Assembly (NCBI GenBank): GCA_944474755.1
Contig: OX104112.1
Span: 5,070,490-5,134,489, forward strand
Origin: Limnoperna fortunei
Lineage: Eukaryota > Mollusca > Bivalvia > Mytilida > Modiolidae
DNA: 64,000 nt
Direction of reading: 5' to 3'
Below the pieces are notes generated by a model. That model did no database searches. It was not told the DNA's origin and saw only the letters and a program-made list of their open reading frames with translations. The translations under genes were made by a program, and so were the position numbers. This document shows positions 1 to 11,800 of the stretch, piece by piece. Every line of letters begins with the position of its first letter. The first letter of the stretch is position 1.

Positions 1-99
1 ATCTTTGACGGAATATAAACATCACATAGTGTCATTTTATTAAAAAAATAATTTAAAAAAGTAATGAAAAAAACCACACACACAATAAATTTAAAAAAT

Positions 100-285
100 A
101 TGACGTCGAGTGTTTATTGGGAAGAGCTGGAGTACCCAACGAAACAGCAAACCTTTGACAGGAAAACTGGTGCTCTTTGCACATTATAGGGAGGAGTCGA
201 GCACACCATCTCGCTGTAAGGATCGAACAGACAACTTGGTGATCAATAATAGGTTACTGCTACCTTAACCTTCGAGGTCGTGGTG
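100..285 (-). repeat. tRNA-derived SINE copy (diverged)
   Basis: Read on the minus strand this matches the SINE family best seen at 1236-1482 and 30740-30946. The tRNA-like head is near 285, with a degraded B box around 'tcgatccttac', followed by the 'gtcgagcacac'-type linker and the 'gggtactccag'-like body. The tail with 'aaacactcgacgtc' is at the left. It is strongly diverged, so the ends are approximate. Confidence 0.6.
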
Positions 286-351
286 TTTTTTTTGTAAACG
301 CTTAAAAAGATCATTTGTCGTGGTTTGATAAGTTTTTTTTCTTTGCCAAAC

Positions 352-785
352 TTCCTATGAATTCCGGTGTATAATACTGAATGAGATTTACGACAAAAGC
401 GAAAACATCTACTTATATATTTTATTAGCTACCCCATATTGTCACATGAATTTACAGAATTAAATAAAGACAAAAACTTATGTGCCACAGTTTCTAAGAA
501 TTCCGCTATATAATACTGAATAAGATTTACGACAAAAGCGAAAACTTCTATTTATATATTTTATTCACTATCTCCTTGTGTCACATGAATTTAAACAGAA
601 TTAAATCTCAATAAATAATAAACTATTGTGCCACAATTCCTAAGAATTCCGGTGTATAATATTGAATAAGATTTACGACAAAAGCGAAAACATCTATCTA
701 TATATTTTATTCACTATCTCATTGTGTCACATGAATTTACACAGACACATGACATAATTAAATCTCAAATAAAGATTAAACTACT
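352..785. repeat. Three-copy tandem repeat, about 139-146 bp
   Basis: Three head-to-tail copies begin at about 352, 491 and 637. Each starts with 'aagaattccgg' or a close variant, then 'tgagatttacgacaaaagcg' and 'tcacatgaattta'. Copies differ by substitutions and small indels, and the third carries an extra 'cacatgacat' near its end. No coding potential was seen. Confidence 0.85.
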
Positions 786-1017
786 AACCGCGTTTGTAAA
801 TCGAAGCTTATGAGTTAAATATGCGAACATGTAAGCGTATTACGAAAATCAATTGTGCTTTCGCATTTTAGCCTTCGCAGTTTGTTTATTTTACGATGTC
901 TGTTAAAGTCATTCCACAGTTAATGATATACAAGTATAAATGGTTTCATTTAAATTTGGAAGTACTTAAATTAATTACTAGATTAAACAGAGCTGTCCAG
1001 CGCTGGCGGACATGGGA

Positions 1018-1072
1018 TGTCCTCTCGTTTTTTTTTTGGGGGGGGGGGGGGGGGGTTTTGGGGGGGGGGGCG
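1018..1072. repeat. Homopolymer tract: poly-T followed by two poly-G runs
   Basis: A run of T is followed by two long G runs separated by TTTT, then 'cgtgg'. In AT-rich DNA this is a striking G-rich block that could fold as a quadruplex. Exact run lengths in homopolymers are often unreliable. Open frames across it (glycine runs) are artefacts of composition. Confidence 0.8.
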
Positions 1073-1235
1073 TGGTTCATGTCATATTAAAATTGCCGCG
1101 AACCAAAGTGACATGTTTAGAGAGTGTCACGCTCCTTGCACGAAAAAAAAGTAAATCTTACGCCCCAACCCATACCCCATATTTTTTAAGTGGAATTCAT
1201 AATTGCCATTTTGTCCATCTTTCTCTAATTGATTG

Positions 1236-1482
1236 AAGGAGCCGAGTGGTGATGTTAGTTCATTAACTATTGATCGCGTGGTCTGTCAACACTGAGGTTG
1301 CGGGTTCGAATCTCACTGCGGGCAGGGTGCACACGACTTAATTGAAAGGGAGCCAGTTTTCCTACTGGAGGTCGGGGGTTTTATCCGGGTACTCCGGCTT
1401 CTCCTCAAATAAAAACTGGACGCCATGATATAGATGAAAAATTGCTGAAAGTGGATTAAACAATATTTAAACAAGCAAACAA
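1236..1482 (+). repeat. tRNA-derived SINE, near full length
   Basis: The head carries a pol III A box of Ser/Leu-tRNA type ('gccgagtggt') and a clear B box ('ggttcgaatctc'). The body has 'cagttttcctactggag', 'gggtactccggcttctcc' and 'aaaaactggacgccatgat'. The tail is 'attgctgaaagtgg..ttaaacaa' ending in an A-rich CAAA-like stretch. This is one of the best-preserved copies in the window and serves as the reference for the other entries. RNA pol III transcription is inferred from the boxes. Confidence 0.85.
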
Positions 1483-1721
1483 ATCTAATTGATTTATTTT
1501 TAACTTATTCTCGTCATGAATAAAGCTGAAATACTCTCGCTGAAAGAAAAGCAAACAATCAATCAATACAATAAGTTATTGTTTAAATTGAATGACACTC
1601 TTTTAAAGGGCAAGTTTTGAAAAGGTTCTGTTTCATCAATATGACACTGTAATGACAATGTTAAGACCTAAAGAATTAATCACGTTTTGTTAAAAAAAAT
1701 TACTATTTCGTACTGAAACAC

Positions 1722-1905
1722 GTGTCTGATTGGTTAGTCATCTACTAGTTATCACACACCTGTCAACAGGTTGCGGATTTTCGAACGACTGCAGATAGGG
1801 TGCGCCTGACTCCACTTAAATTGACAAAAGACTGTCAGTTTTAACCTGTACTCCGGCTTTCTCCCGCCCCACCCAATAAAAAATGGACGCCATGAAACAA
1901 ATGGA
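1722..1905 (+). repeat. tRNA-derived SINE, decayed
   Basis: It aligns with the 1236-1482 copy through 'ttggttagtcatctactag', 'cctgtcaacaggttgcgg', 'ctgcagatagggtgcgcc' and 'aaaaaatggacgccatga'. The B box is degraded ('ttttcgaacg') and the gene-body half is shortened. The 3' tail is largely lost. Confidence 0.65.
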
Positions 1906-2569
1906 ACAATCCAGCGTAATTGTATGTATACTTTTTTAACCAACTTTTATTGCCTGTCCAATAAACTTGCGACAAGAATCGCTGTATATTTTACAACACA
2001 ACTTTTTGTTCAGTAAACAATGCGTTTTGATAGACAATGATTGTTTAACAGTTCAACAATTGTTATACACAACAGTTTTATAATTGTATTTAAAATGTTG
2101 TAGACTAATAAAAAACACGCAGGCATACATTTAAGTAACTAATAATGATGTCAAAAAGAGGCCACGTTCTTTCCTAAATGTGAAATAAATCTGTAACTGA
2201 TTGGGGGAGTCGGGTCGGCTTAATATATGACAAAAAATATAGATGTAACAGGTCGCAAAAAATAAAATAGGCCGAAATCACGAATCGCGGGAATACAAAA
2301 AAGAGAATCAATAATATATTACAAAAAAAAAACATTTACCTCGTCGCTACTGATGTGCCTTAAGTAGAAGTTTTTTGAAGGTTTACAGGACACGGTTCGC
2401 AGATATGTCCTGCTTTAAAGAAATGTACTTAATTATATAATATAAAGAAAAAAATTTTCTTTAAATATGTTTATTCATTTAGAACGAGATATTGTATTAA
2501 CAATTCTTTTAAACGCATGTTTTTATTTTATTATAAAAATGGTATAATAAATGCATATATTATATACAA
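1906..2569. other. AT-rich intergenic stretch, nothing recognised
   Basis: I see no gene, structural RNA or clear repeat. The sequence is very AT-rich, with short A runs and palindromic TA tracts near 2540-2570. Confidence 0.6.
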
Positions 2570-2850
2570 ATGACGCAGAATCCGTTTTATCTTTAAATTA
2601 TTAATTTATACGAATCCGTCAATAAACTAACCGATTTATGCATTTAATTAAATGACGGATTCTGGATCGGACTGATTGGACTGATCGCACTGATCGCTGA
2701 CGGTTACCAAGGTAATGACGGATTCATAATTTTGGACGGATGTAGTCATCATCAATCAGTCAGCGATCCGTCAGCGTTCCAAAATCCGTCAGCAATCAGT
2801 TATCAATCAGTCAAAGTGTTGCGTTTACGGGTGCAAGTACTGTATGTCAT
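2570..2850. repeat. Dispersed repeat with clustered 'atgacgga'/'tccgtca' motifs (copy A)
   Basis: A cluster of short direct and inverted copies of 'gacggatt' and 'aatccgtca', plus 'caatcagtcagcgatc'. The block 2670-2845 is colinear with 63500-63670: 'actgatcgctgacggttacc', then 'atgacggattc', then 'cagcaatcag', then 'aatcagtcaaagtgttg'. The motif density suggests a small element with internal inverted repeats. Class not assigned. Confidence 0.7.
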
Positions 2851-3051
2851 ACCATGCCGCGGTTGAGTACATATCACAGATATTTGATATTTGCTATTGG
2901 AAATTATCATTGTATGTCTGCCCTTTTTGATGGTGGTCAATATCTATACAGGGTGCAAATAAAGGTCCATATAAAGCGTATTGACCGAATTTAAAGTCCT
3001 TAATCATTATATTACATACGAGAAGTACATATTAAATTTCAATCTGAGTTG

Positions 3052-3290
3052 TTAAGGTAGTTCGTCTTCTATGGATCACGTGGTCTGTCAATGCTGAGGT
3101 TACGGGTTCGAGTCTTACTGCGGGCAGGGTGTACTCGACTTCAAACTTAATTGATCGCCATTTTTACTACCGAGGATCGGGTGTTCTATACGGGTACCCC
3201 AACATCCTTCCCCAATAAAAACTGGACGCCATGATATAGCTGAAAAATTGCTGAAAATGAGGTTAAACAACATTCAAACAAAAACAAACA
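3052..3290 (+). repeat. tRNA-derived SINE, near full length
   Basis: Head 'aaggtagttcgtcttctatg', 'atcacgtggtctgtcaatgc', B box 'gggttcgagtctta', then 'gcgggcagggtgtactcgac', 'aaaaactggacgccatgata', 'agctgaaaaattgctgaaaa' and a CAAA-rich tail. The A box start is truncated. Confidence 0.85.
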
Positions 3291-3544
3291 TATAAAAGAG
3301 TCTATTTTAGTAACATAGCTTGAACATTAGTAAAAAAAGAAAGATAGCGTTTATATTTTTTTAAATATTGACACTTTCGTTTTTATAAATATAGAATGGG
3401 GCGTCCGAGACGCCTTTGGTTGTAAAGAATACACACAATATTCTGTAAATCAGATGTTTGACCAGAAATATATTGCAACACACTATATGCAATATAAATT
3501 TAACAAAGAATTTAGATACTACACTTGTATTACCATATTTGTAG

Positions 3545-3750
3545 GGTCTGATTCTGCTTCCACTGACCAAGGTGTACCTTCAACTAGATATGATGAGAAA
3601 GGTTTGTTTTTTATTATTATTTTGTACTTCGGCGGGTGATTTGTTAATTTCGTGGGTGCTAGGTTTATGTAGTTTGTGAAAAATTAGATGCCCAAGGATA
3701 TTTGATTGCTTTGGATTACACAGACACATTTTCTGTCAATTGTTGGCAGG
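3545..3750 (+). CDS. Candidate upstream exons of the receptor gene at 6278-7491
   Basis: Positions 3545-3601 (57 bp) lie between 'tatttgtag' and 'gtttgt'. They are open in the frame that needs one base from the previous exon and leave one base over: S-D-S-A-S-T-D-Q-G-V-P-S-T-R-Y-D-E-K. Length and phase equal those of the exon at 6278-6334, so splicing the two keeps the frame. A second, weaker candidate of the same phase is 3688-3750 (63 bp, 'aaattag' ... 'gtaaag'), 86 nt downstream. Both are polar, low-complexity stalk-like segments. Short open stretches between AG and GT arise by chance, so this assignment is tentative. No signal-peptide exon was found upstream. Confidence 0.35.
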
Positions 3751-4440
3751 GTAAAGTTGTTCATTTCAATTCATTTTGATATTATAATAAAATAAGTCTA
3801 AAGTTATGTTTACAAAAACAAATAAGGAAAAAATTGATATTCATCTTTCAAAGCGTAACATAGTTGTAGTTTGTTATCTTCAAATTGGTATTTCTTATAT
3901 CGTCAAGTTTCTGTTAGATTTTTAGTAGCGCTGGTTTATTAGTTTTACTCTTCCGAGTCCAAATAGAAGCGGCGCCGCTTAATTTGCATTGATATTTAAC
4001 ATATTAGGTAGATTATGCTAGTCTACTAAATTTGTGCTGTTTTGTGCTGATTTTTCTTTGAAAAAATATTTAAAATTAAATCTATACTACATATATATTA
4101 ACAATATTCTGCATTTACAGCATAAATTAGTGGATGAATGTCTATTCTAAATACAAACTACAATTCCGCAGTGTATTTCATTAAGAATCAGGATGAGTGT
4201 AAATTTCAGCTAACTATATGCTACTTTATGATTGCTATTAATAACAATTTATAAAGAATTGAATAATACAATAAATTAGCATTATTTTAGCAATATTAAT
4301 ATTACACTACTATGTGTTTGTTCACTTTTGCTATCATAATAAAAAAATTCTTAATGCTATGATCACCAAATAGGCACAGCTTCACCAAATTAAGGGGGAG
4401 TGGTGTTCGGGACTCTCTGTAAGATGCATTCCCTTATCAG

Positions 4441-4725
4441 TATATTGATTGTCTTCCACAAATACAAAGATAAAAGTCAAAAGTGATTTCCTATGGCATC
4501 AGAGTTATATTGACTGTCTTCCACAAATACAAAGATAAAAGTCAAAAGTGATTTCCTATGGCATCAGAGTTATATTGACTGTCTTCCACAAATACAAAGA
4601 TAAAAGTCAAAAGTGATTTCCTATGGCATCAGAGTTATATTGACTGTCTTCCACAAATACAAAGATAAAAGTCAAAAGTGATTTCCTATGGCATCAGAGT
4701 TATATTGACTATCTTCCACAAATAT
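4441..4725. repeat. 65-bp tandem repeat, four copies plus a partial
   Basis: Nearly identical units start at 4441, 4506, 4571 and 4636, with a truncated fifth at 4701-4725. Each contains 'gactgtcttccacaaatac', 'aaaagtcaaaagtgatttcc' and 'tatggcatcagagt'. The near identity points to recent amplification. No coding signal. Confidence 0.95.
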
Positions 4726-5680
4726 ACCACAATTTCACGAATCAGACAAGCTGATATCCTGATGTTGATCTAATTTGCATAACTTGAATCTTTTTTTCAA
4801 ATTGCGTTATTATATATTATATATTTATATTTTATATTGATAAAGATGAAAGTTTTTGATTGCCCATTAATATAAAATATTCCTAATCTGATGGCATTAT
4901 TTAGCGGTGTCTGAGGTTGTTGAAATTGCATAATTTTGTGTTGCTTATTCATACTACCAAATACGCTTTTTATGTTCTAATTACTAGCTAATTGGTTTTA
5001 TATCCACTAAAAAGTTAGATTTCTGCAAAAAATATGCTACTTTATAGTCTAGGACTTCTTTGAAATAATGTTTGAATTTTGAATCTGGTCTGTAGTTTAC
5101 GATATAATGTCAGAGTAATCTGTTAAGTTAAATTAAGCTTTTCAGAAACCACTTATGATTCGCAGTGTACAAAGCTTTATTAAATTATTTTGTGTTTTAA
5201 GATTTATTTCTTGTATATTAACTATATAGAGAAATTGCTATAATAATTATAATAACGACACAGACACTGTTCTTAAGTTTATATAATGCAGTGTTATATG
5301 CACATAATAATATTGAATATAAATTCATTATGTGCTGTCGCTTAAGGTTTCCATAATATCTAAAATAGATAGGTTAGTTGGGGCTACAGGTATCTATTAT
5401 CTCTGCTATATACTGCGGACACAAGTAAGAGCATCGCAGAAAAAATTGCAAAGTATCATTTAGATGTTGCAAACCAGATGGAGAATTTCAGCGCTGAGTA
5501 TGCAATTCTTTGGCCCATATGTAAATCCCTTTTTGCGTTCTGTATGGTCATCCTGATATGTAGCTTAGTTTCTATGTGTAGTATGTTGTAGACTTTTCTT
5601 CGTGATATATAGAGCTACTTTTTGCAATCCTTATCTGCTGCTTCCCATTGAAATGATATTAAATATTTTAAATATTGTTA

Positions 5681-5904
5681 GGGGTCATCCATAATTGTCA
5701 ACATTTTTCACGAGTTTGCAAAGAGCACTAAAGGGGGAGGGGTTTCAATTTCAACATTTTTTCGGTACGTTCTTAACTTCCGGTAATGTGAATGTGCAGA
5801 CTTGCAAAAAATGTTGACATACTCTTTTGGAGGGAGGGAGGGGGTTTTCAAAAAGAGTGCTCTTTGCAAACTTGTGAAAAATGTTGACAATTATGGATGA
5901 CCCC
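5681..5904. mobile_element. MITE, 224 bp, with about 49-bp terminal inverted repeats
   Basis: The left end begins 'ggggtcatccataattgtca' and the right end is its reverse complement. About 49 bp pair with a single mismatch visible (cacga against cacaa). The interior is GA/GT-rich and has no coding capacity. TTA flanks both sides (5678-5680 and 5905-5907), which fits a 3-bp target duplication. TTA/TAA duplications are typical of PIF/Harbinger-type elements, but the superfamily is inferred from that alone. Confidence 0.85.
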
Positions 5905-6277
5905 TTAATGTCCACCTAAGTGGGTGGGAGGAATTCGATTGCCGTGTTTGCACATTTACAATTTTGGAAATTATTTGCTTGTCTCCTTGCTGTATTTAAA
6001 TCCGCCATTTTTACTAGCCTTATTTCGACATCAACGTATTTTTGAGTGTTTTTTTTTTTATTTCCAAAATTAAGATATTACCAATATATATAGAAAAGTA
6101 ATTACGCTAAAGTAATATTACAGCCATTACACGTAGGAACTAATATTAACAACATTAAATGCCAACATTGCATTTCTCTTTACGTTTGTAATTCTGATGA
6201 AACCGCAGCCCAAACAAAACAATAAAATAAAAAATAGCAACGATTATTATGCAAATTTTTATTTCATTCTTCTAAAG

Positions 6278-7491
6278 AAACATGGGCTCCAAAAGGGAAT
6301 GATGATAAGACAGAGCACAAAACGACAGAAACAGGTAAACACTATTCTCGTTTAAAGCGTTTAAAGCAAACAAAACAAAAATATATGATTTCATACAATA
6401 ATGTCTTTGTTATGTATTTCTATTCTAATTTGTTGTAAACGTTAGCATATTGAGTACATATATGTAATCAATTATAACAAAGACACCAACTATTTATTCT
6501 GGACGTTAAAACTTCTCCAATTTATATTAAAGTAGAGATTTTGTACATTAATCGTATCTATACTTTGCCTTACATCTTATAGGCAAGAACATATCAAATA
6601 GGTCTTTTTTATTACCGCAGATTTTCATTTCATCGGTTTACTTTTGTAGGGTTTACAACGAATGAACGATTTATATTTTATGGTTTGTTGGCAGTAGGAC
6701 TTGTTTTAGTTTTAATTGTTTCGATTGTATGCAATGCGTGTATCAACCGTAGATGCAGGACTGTAGTCATGGCATCCCCGAAGGCTGAAAGCGTAAACCG
6801 AGTAACAAGTTCGGAAGGATCGGAAAATAATTCCTCGAACTATGAATCTATACGTGAGAGCGAAATGTTACAACTGCAGACATCAAGCCCCATGGACGCA
6901 CCCCGAGCAGACCTAAAACTAATTACAGAACCGTCATCCATGCCGAAAAATAAAGTGCAGAATCCATCAATACAGAGCGATTCATCGTCAGAAAGATTGT
7001 ATCTTGACGTCATTGACGATACATACCTCAATCCCTATCAGACAGTGAAACCAGCTGGTGATTCTGATAGCTTGCATAATTATTGCGAGGCGTTTCGTGT
7101 TTTCGAACCAAAAGCTGTATCGTCTCCAGAGTATGAAGAAACGATGAAACGAGAAGTTAGTGTTACCACAGACATGGATAACAAAGAAAAAGTAATACAC
7201 AAATCTGTATCCACTTATTCTCTAGAACTGTCTAATCCTGTGTCTTCGTCAGTGTCTGTTTTGTTTACAGCAGAATCTCAAGAAATATGCCAGTTTGAAA
7301 CAAACTATGCTTTTGGATATGATCCGGTAGTAACAAAAGAAATAACCGAAGAAAATGTATTATTGGTTTCACAAGATACTAGCAAACATCCAAACGAAAA
7401 TATAAATTTATCTGAAGATGACAATTTTACAAATAATGTCAAGATTTATATCGACAATGAGAAAAACGACGGTGAGCAAAATGACACTTAA
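6278..7491 (+). CDS. Last exons of a single-pass membrane receptor with a tyrosine-rich cytoplasmic tail
   Basis: Two exons: 6278-6334 and 6650-7491 (stop TAA), separated by a 315-nt GT-AG intron ('gtaaac' ... 'acttttgtag'). The first encodes a Thr/Lys-rich stalk (T-W-A-P-K-G-N-D-D-K, then T-E-H-K-T-T-E-T). The second opens with F-T-T-N-E-R-F and a hydrophobic helix (about 20 residues, F-I-F-Y-G-L-L-A-V-G-L-V through S-I-V-C), a basic stop-transfer (NRRCR), then about 245 acidic, Ser-rich residues. Counting the TTG at 6685 as residue 1, the tail has Tyr motifs YESI (53), YLDV (106), YLNP (114), YQTV (118) and a later YDPV. YLDV and YQTV are 8 residues apart, an ITAM-like spacing with Val in place of Leu/Ile. 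The layout suggests a signalling receptor whose ectodomain exons lie upstream. I do not recognise the family. A possible poly(A) signal lies at 7537-7542. Confidence 0.75.
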
Positions 7492-8856
7492 AATTGTGTA
7501 AGTCAGAAGAATTCATGTCTTTTTTTACATATGGACAATAAAAACGACATCATCAACACATATCACACTAAGAATGAAAGTTTAAGCAAAGGAATGCACG
7601 AATACTGCAGACAGTACAAAGAGGAAGATAACAGGTTTGATGATAAATCTGACCCAACTTAGTCGTAATGACATATAAAGCGCAGAATCAAACGCAACGA
7701 AGACTAGTAATATATTGTATATTGGTGTACAAATTTGTCGTCCACGTTTTTAGTGATTAGTTATTTTTATTTTATTGTTCTGTCTTACGGTGGTTAATAG
7801 AAATTTGAGTTTGTGGTTTATTTATCGTATCTTTATATATAATTTTCACAGGCAGTCAGGCTGATTATTTTTAATTGTCAATGTTTTTATATTGTGTATT
7901 AACTCGTGTGACATGTCTCATTGCGAAATATTGCCCTAAGAAAAACAATATACATAGCACAAGGCAAAAATGTAAAATTGCACATATGTTATTTGACTCA
8001 AATTAACCAAGGTTTGTTAAATTGTTATAGCTCTTCTAGTTTTAGGGAATTAACTTCGTTTAATGTCTAAAATCTATCCAGTGACTGTGATAAACCGGTC
8101 TCTGTTACCCTTAGAAAAATAATATATACCACAACAGTTTGCAGAATGAAGTCTGTTTAATGTCTAACATCTTTCCAAACTCCAATGACTGTGATAACCG
8201 GTTTTTGTGTGCAGATAGCCACCAAATTGAATTTTTAAACATTTTCTTCAAAGTTCGTGTCACTGGCTTTTGTTGCTATGCTGGTTTGTTCAGTGTTTGT
8301 TGCTGTGGCGTTTTATCTGTGTTTTGGACAGATTTTTTTGTCACTCAAGCATTTGTTCTCTTATTATATCAAACAGTTTCTTAAAATACTAACACATAAT
8401 AAAAAATAACACTACGTTGTACAAGCCTCTAAAGGAAAATTAATTATCTTGCATTTTTTTCTTTTGGCAGGAAGCGACGGCCTGTCACCAATAGCTACAT
8501 ACATAGTTGTTTGTTTTTGTTGTACAGTTATGACACTTGCCTTTACTCTGGTATATAAACACCGTACATATTTTTGTATGTGATTGGACTAAACCACCAT
8601 TGTATAGTGGTTACATTTGAACCAGCATCTTTCAAGACAATTGTTATTTTAATTATATTATTTATTGATTAAATTAAGACAAAAAATATTTCCACGAAAT
8701 ATGTTGTTTTTTATTGTGCTCATTAGATTAACACATTTTGCCTTTGGGTAATTTGGTTAAAGTTACTTGTGCACATTATAATTTGTGCCTCCATAACTTT
8801 GCTAGATTACTGCTGTTGGTAAAATGCTATATGTTCCCGTTCTGATAGGCAAGATA
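7492..8856. other. 3' UTR and AT-rich spacer before the satellite
   Basis: The beginning is presumably 3' UTR of the receptor gene; AATAAA occurs at 7537-7542. The rest shows no gene I can support. An 81-codon open frame at 8139-8384 is Phe/Cys-rich with no domain, splice context or start context. Short imperfect duplicates occur, e.g. 'aatgtctaaaatctatccag' near 8061 and 'aatgtctaacatctttccaa' near 8159. Confidence 0.5.
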
Positions 8857-11800
8857 TTAATCACAGTAGGTTTCTAGTGTTCTAAGTACAAGGTATTATT
8901 TTTATTCCGATTCATTGATTGGATGTTATCTTAATGTCTAACAAGCAGTAATTAAGCTATTTAATCACAGTAGGTTTCTAGTGTTCTAAGTACGAGGTAT
9001 TATTTTTATTCTGATTTATTGATTGGATGTTCTCTTAATGTCTAACAAGCAGTAATTAAGCTATTTAATCACTTTAGGTTTCTAGTGTTCTAAGCACGAG
9101 GTATTATTTTTATTCTGATTTATTGATTGGATGTTCTCTTAATGTCTAACAAGCAGTAATTAAGCTATTTAATCACTTTAGGTTCTAGTGTTCTAAGTAC
9201 GAGGTATTATTTTTATTCTGATTTATTGATTGGATGTTCTCTTGATGTCTAACAAGCAGTAATTAAGCTATTTAATCACTTTAGGTTTCTAGTGTTCTAA
9301 GTACGAGGTATTATTTTTATTCTGATTTATTGATTGGATGTTCTCTTAATGTCTAACAAGCAGTAATTAGGCTATTTAATTACTTTAGGTTTCTAGTGTT
9401 CTAAGTACGAGGTATTATTTTTATTCTGATTTATTGATTGGATGTTCTCTTAATGTCTAATAAGCAGTAATTAAGCTATTTAATCACTTTAGGTTTCTAG
9501 TGTTCTAAGTACGAGGTATTATTTTTATTCTGATTTATTGATTGGATGTTCTCTTAATGTCTAACAAGCAGTAATTAAGCTATTTAATCACTTTAGGTTT
9601 CTAGTGTTCTAAGTACGAGGTATTATTTTTATTCTGATTTATTGATTGGATGTTCTCTTAATGTCTAACAAGCAGTAATTAAGCTATTTAATCACTTTAG
9701 GTTTCTAGTGTTCTAAGTACGAGGTATTATTTTTATTCTGATTTATTGATTGGATGTTATCTTAATGTCTAACAAGCAGTAATTAAGCTATTTAATCACT
9801 TTAGGTTTCTAGTGTTCTAAGTACGAGGTATTATTTTTATTCTGATTTATTGATTGGATGTTATCTTAATGTCTAAGAAGCAGTAATTAAGCTATTTAAT
9901 CACTTTAGGTTTCTAGTGTTCTAAGTACGAGGTATTATTTTTATTCTGATTTATTGATTGGATGTTATCTTAATGTCTAACAAGCAGTAATTAAGCTATT
10001 TAATCACTTTAGGTTTCTAGTGTTCTAAGTACGAGGTATTATTTTTATTCTGATTTATTGATTGGATGTTATCTTAATATCTAACAAGCAGTAATTAGGC
10101 TATTTAATCACTTTAGGTTTCTAGTGTTCTAAGTACGAGGTATTATTTTTATTCTGATTTATTGATTGGATGTTATCTTAATGTCTAACAAGCAGTAATT
10201 AAGCTATTTAATCACTTTAGGTTTCTAGTGTTCTAAGTACGAGGTATTATTTTTATTCTGATTTATTGATTGGATGTTATCTTAATGTCTAACAAGCAGT
10301 AATTAGGCTATTTAATCACTTTAGGTTTCTAGTGTTCTAAGTACGAGGTATTATTTTTATTCTGATTTATTGATTGGATGTTATCTTAATGTCTAGCAAG
10401 CAGCAATTAAGCTATTTAATCACTTTAGGTTTCTAGTGTTCTAAGTACGAGGTATTATTTTTATTCTGATTTATTGATTGGATGTTATCTTAATGTCTAA
10501 GAAGCAGTAATTAAGCTATTTAATCACTTTAGGTTTCTAGTGTTCTAAGTACGAGGTATTATTTTTATTCTGATTTATTGATTGGATGTTATCTTAATGT
10601 CTAACAAGCAGTAATTAGGCTATTTAATCACTTTAGGTTTCTAGTGTTCTAAGTACGAGGTATTATTTTTATTCTGATTTATTGATTGGATGTCATCTTA
10701 ATGTCTAACAAGCAGTAATTAGGCTATTTAATCACAGTAGGTTTGTAGTGTTCTAAGTACGAGGTATTATTTTTATTCTGATTTATTGATTGGATGTTAT
10801 CTTAATGTCTAACAAGCAGTAATTAAGCTATTTAATCACAGTAGGTTTCTAGTGTTCTAAGTACGAGGAATTATTTTTATTCTGATTTCTTGATTGGATG
10901 TTATCTTAATGTCTAACAAGCAGTAATTAGGCTATTTAATCACTTTAGGTTTCTAGTGTTCTAAGTACGAGGTATTATTTTTATTCTGATTTATTGATTG
11001 GATGTTATCTTAATGTCTAACAAGCAGTAATTAAGCTATTTAATCACAGTAGGTTTGTAGTGTTCTAAGTACGAGGTATTATTTTTATTCTGATTTATTG
11101 ATTGGATGTTATCTTAATGTCTAACAAGCAGTAATTAGGCTATTTAATCACTTTAGGTTTCTAGTGTTCTAAGTACGAGGTATTATTTTTATTCTGATTT
11201 ATTGATTGGATGTTATCTTAATGTCTAACAAGCAGTAATTAAGCTATTTAATCACTTTAGGTTTCTAGTGTTCTAAGTACGAGGTATTATTTTTATTCTG
11301 ATTTATTGATTGGATGTTATCTTAATGTCTAACAAGCAGTAATTAAGCTATTTAATCACTTTAGGTTTCTAGTGTTCTAAGTACGAGGTATTATTTTTAT
11401 TCTGATTTATTGATTGGATGTTATCTTAATGTCTAACAAGCAGTAATTAGGCTATTTAATCACTTTAGGTTTCTAGTGTTCTAAGTACGAGGTATTATTT
11501 TTATTCTGATTTATTGATTGGATGTTATCTTAATGTCTAACAAGCAGTAATTAAGCTATTTAATCACTTTAGGTTTCTAATGTTCTAAGTACGAGGTATT
11601 ATTTTTATTCCGATTCATTGATTGGATGTTATCTTAATGTCTAACAAGCAGTAATTAAGCTATTTAATCACTTTAGGTTTCTAATGTTCTAAGTACGAGG
11701 TATTATTTTTATTCCGATTCATTGATTGGATGTTATCTTAATGTCTAACAAGCAGTAATTAAGCTATTTAATCACAGTAGGTTTCTAATGTTCTAAGTAC

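Noticed and set aside
1241..1330. Functional tRNA gene (A and B boxes)
   Set aside because: It belongs to a dispersed SINE with a non-tRNA body and tail. The acceptor stem does not close as in a real tRNA.
5373..5594. Open plus-strand stretch of about 72 codons with a hydrophobic end (C-M-V-I-L-I-C-S-L-V)
   Set aside because: It has no ATG near its start and no clear acceptor/donor pair. Its phase relation to the receptor exons is not established.
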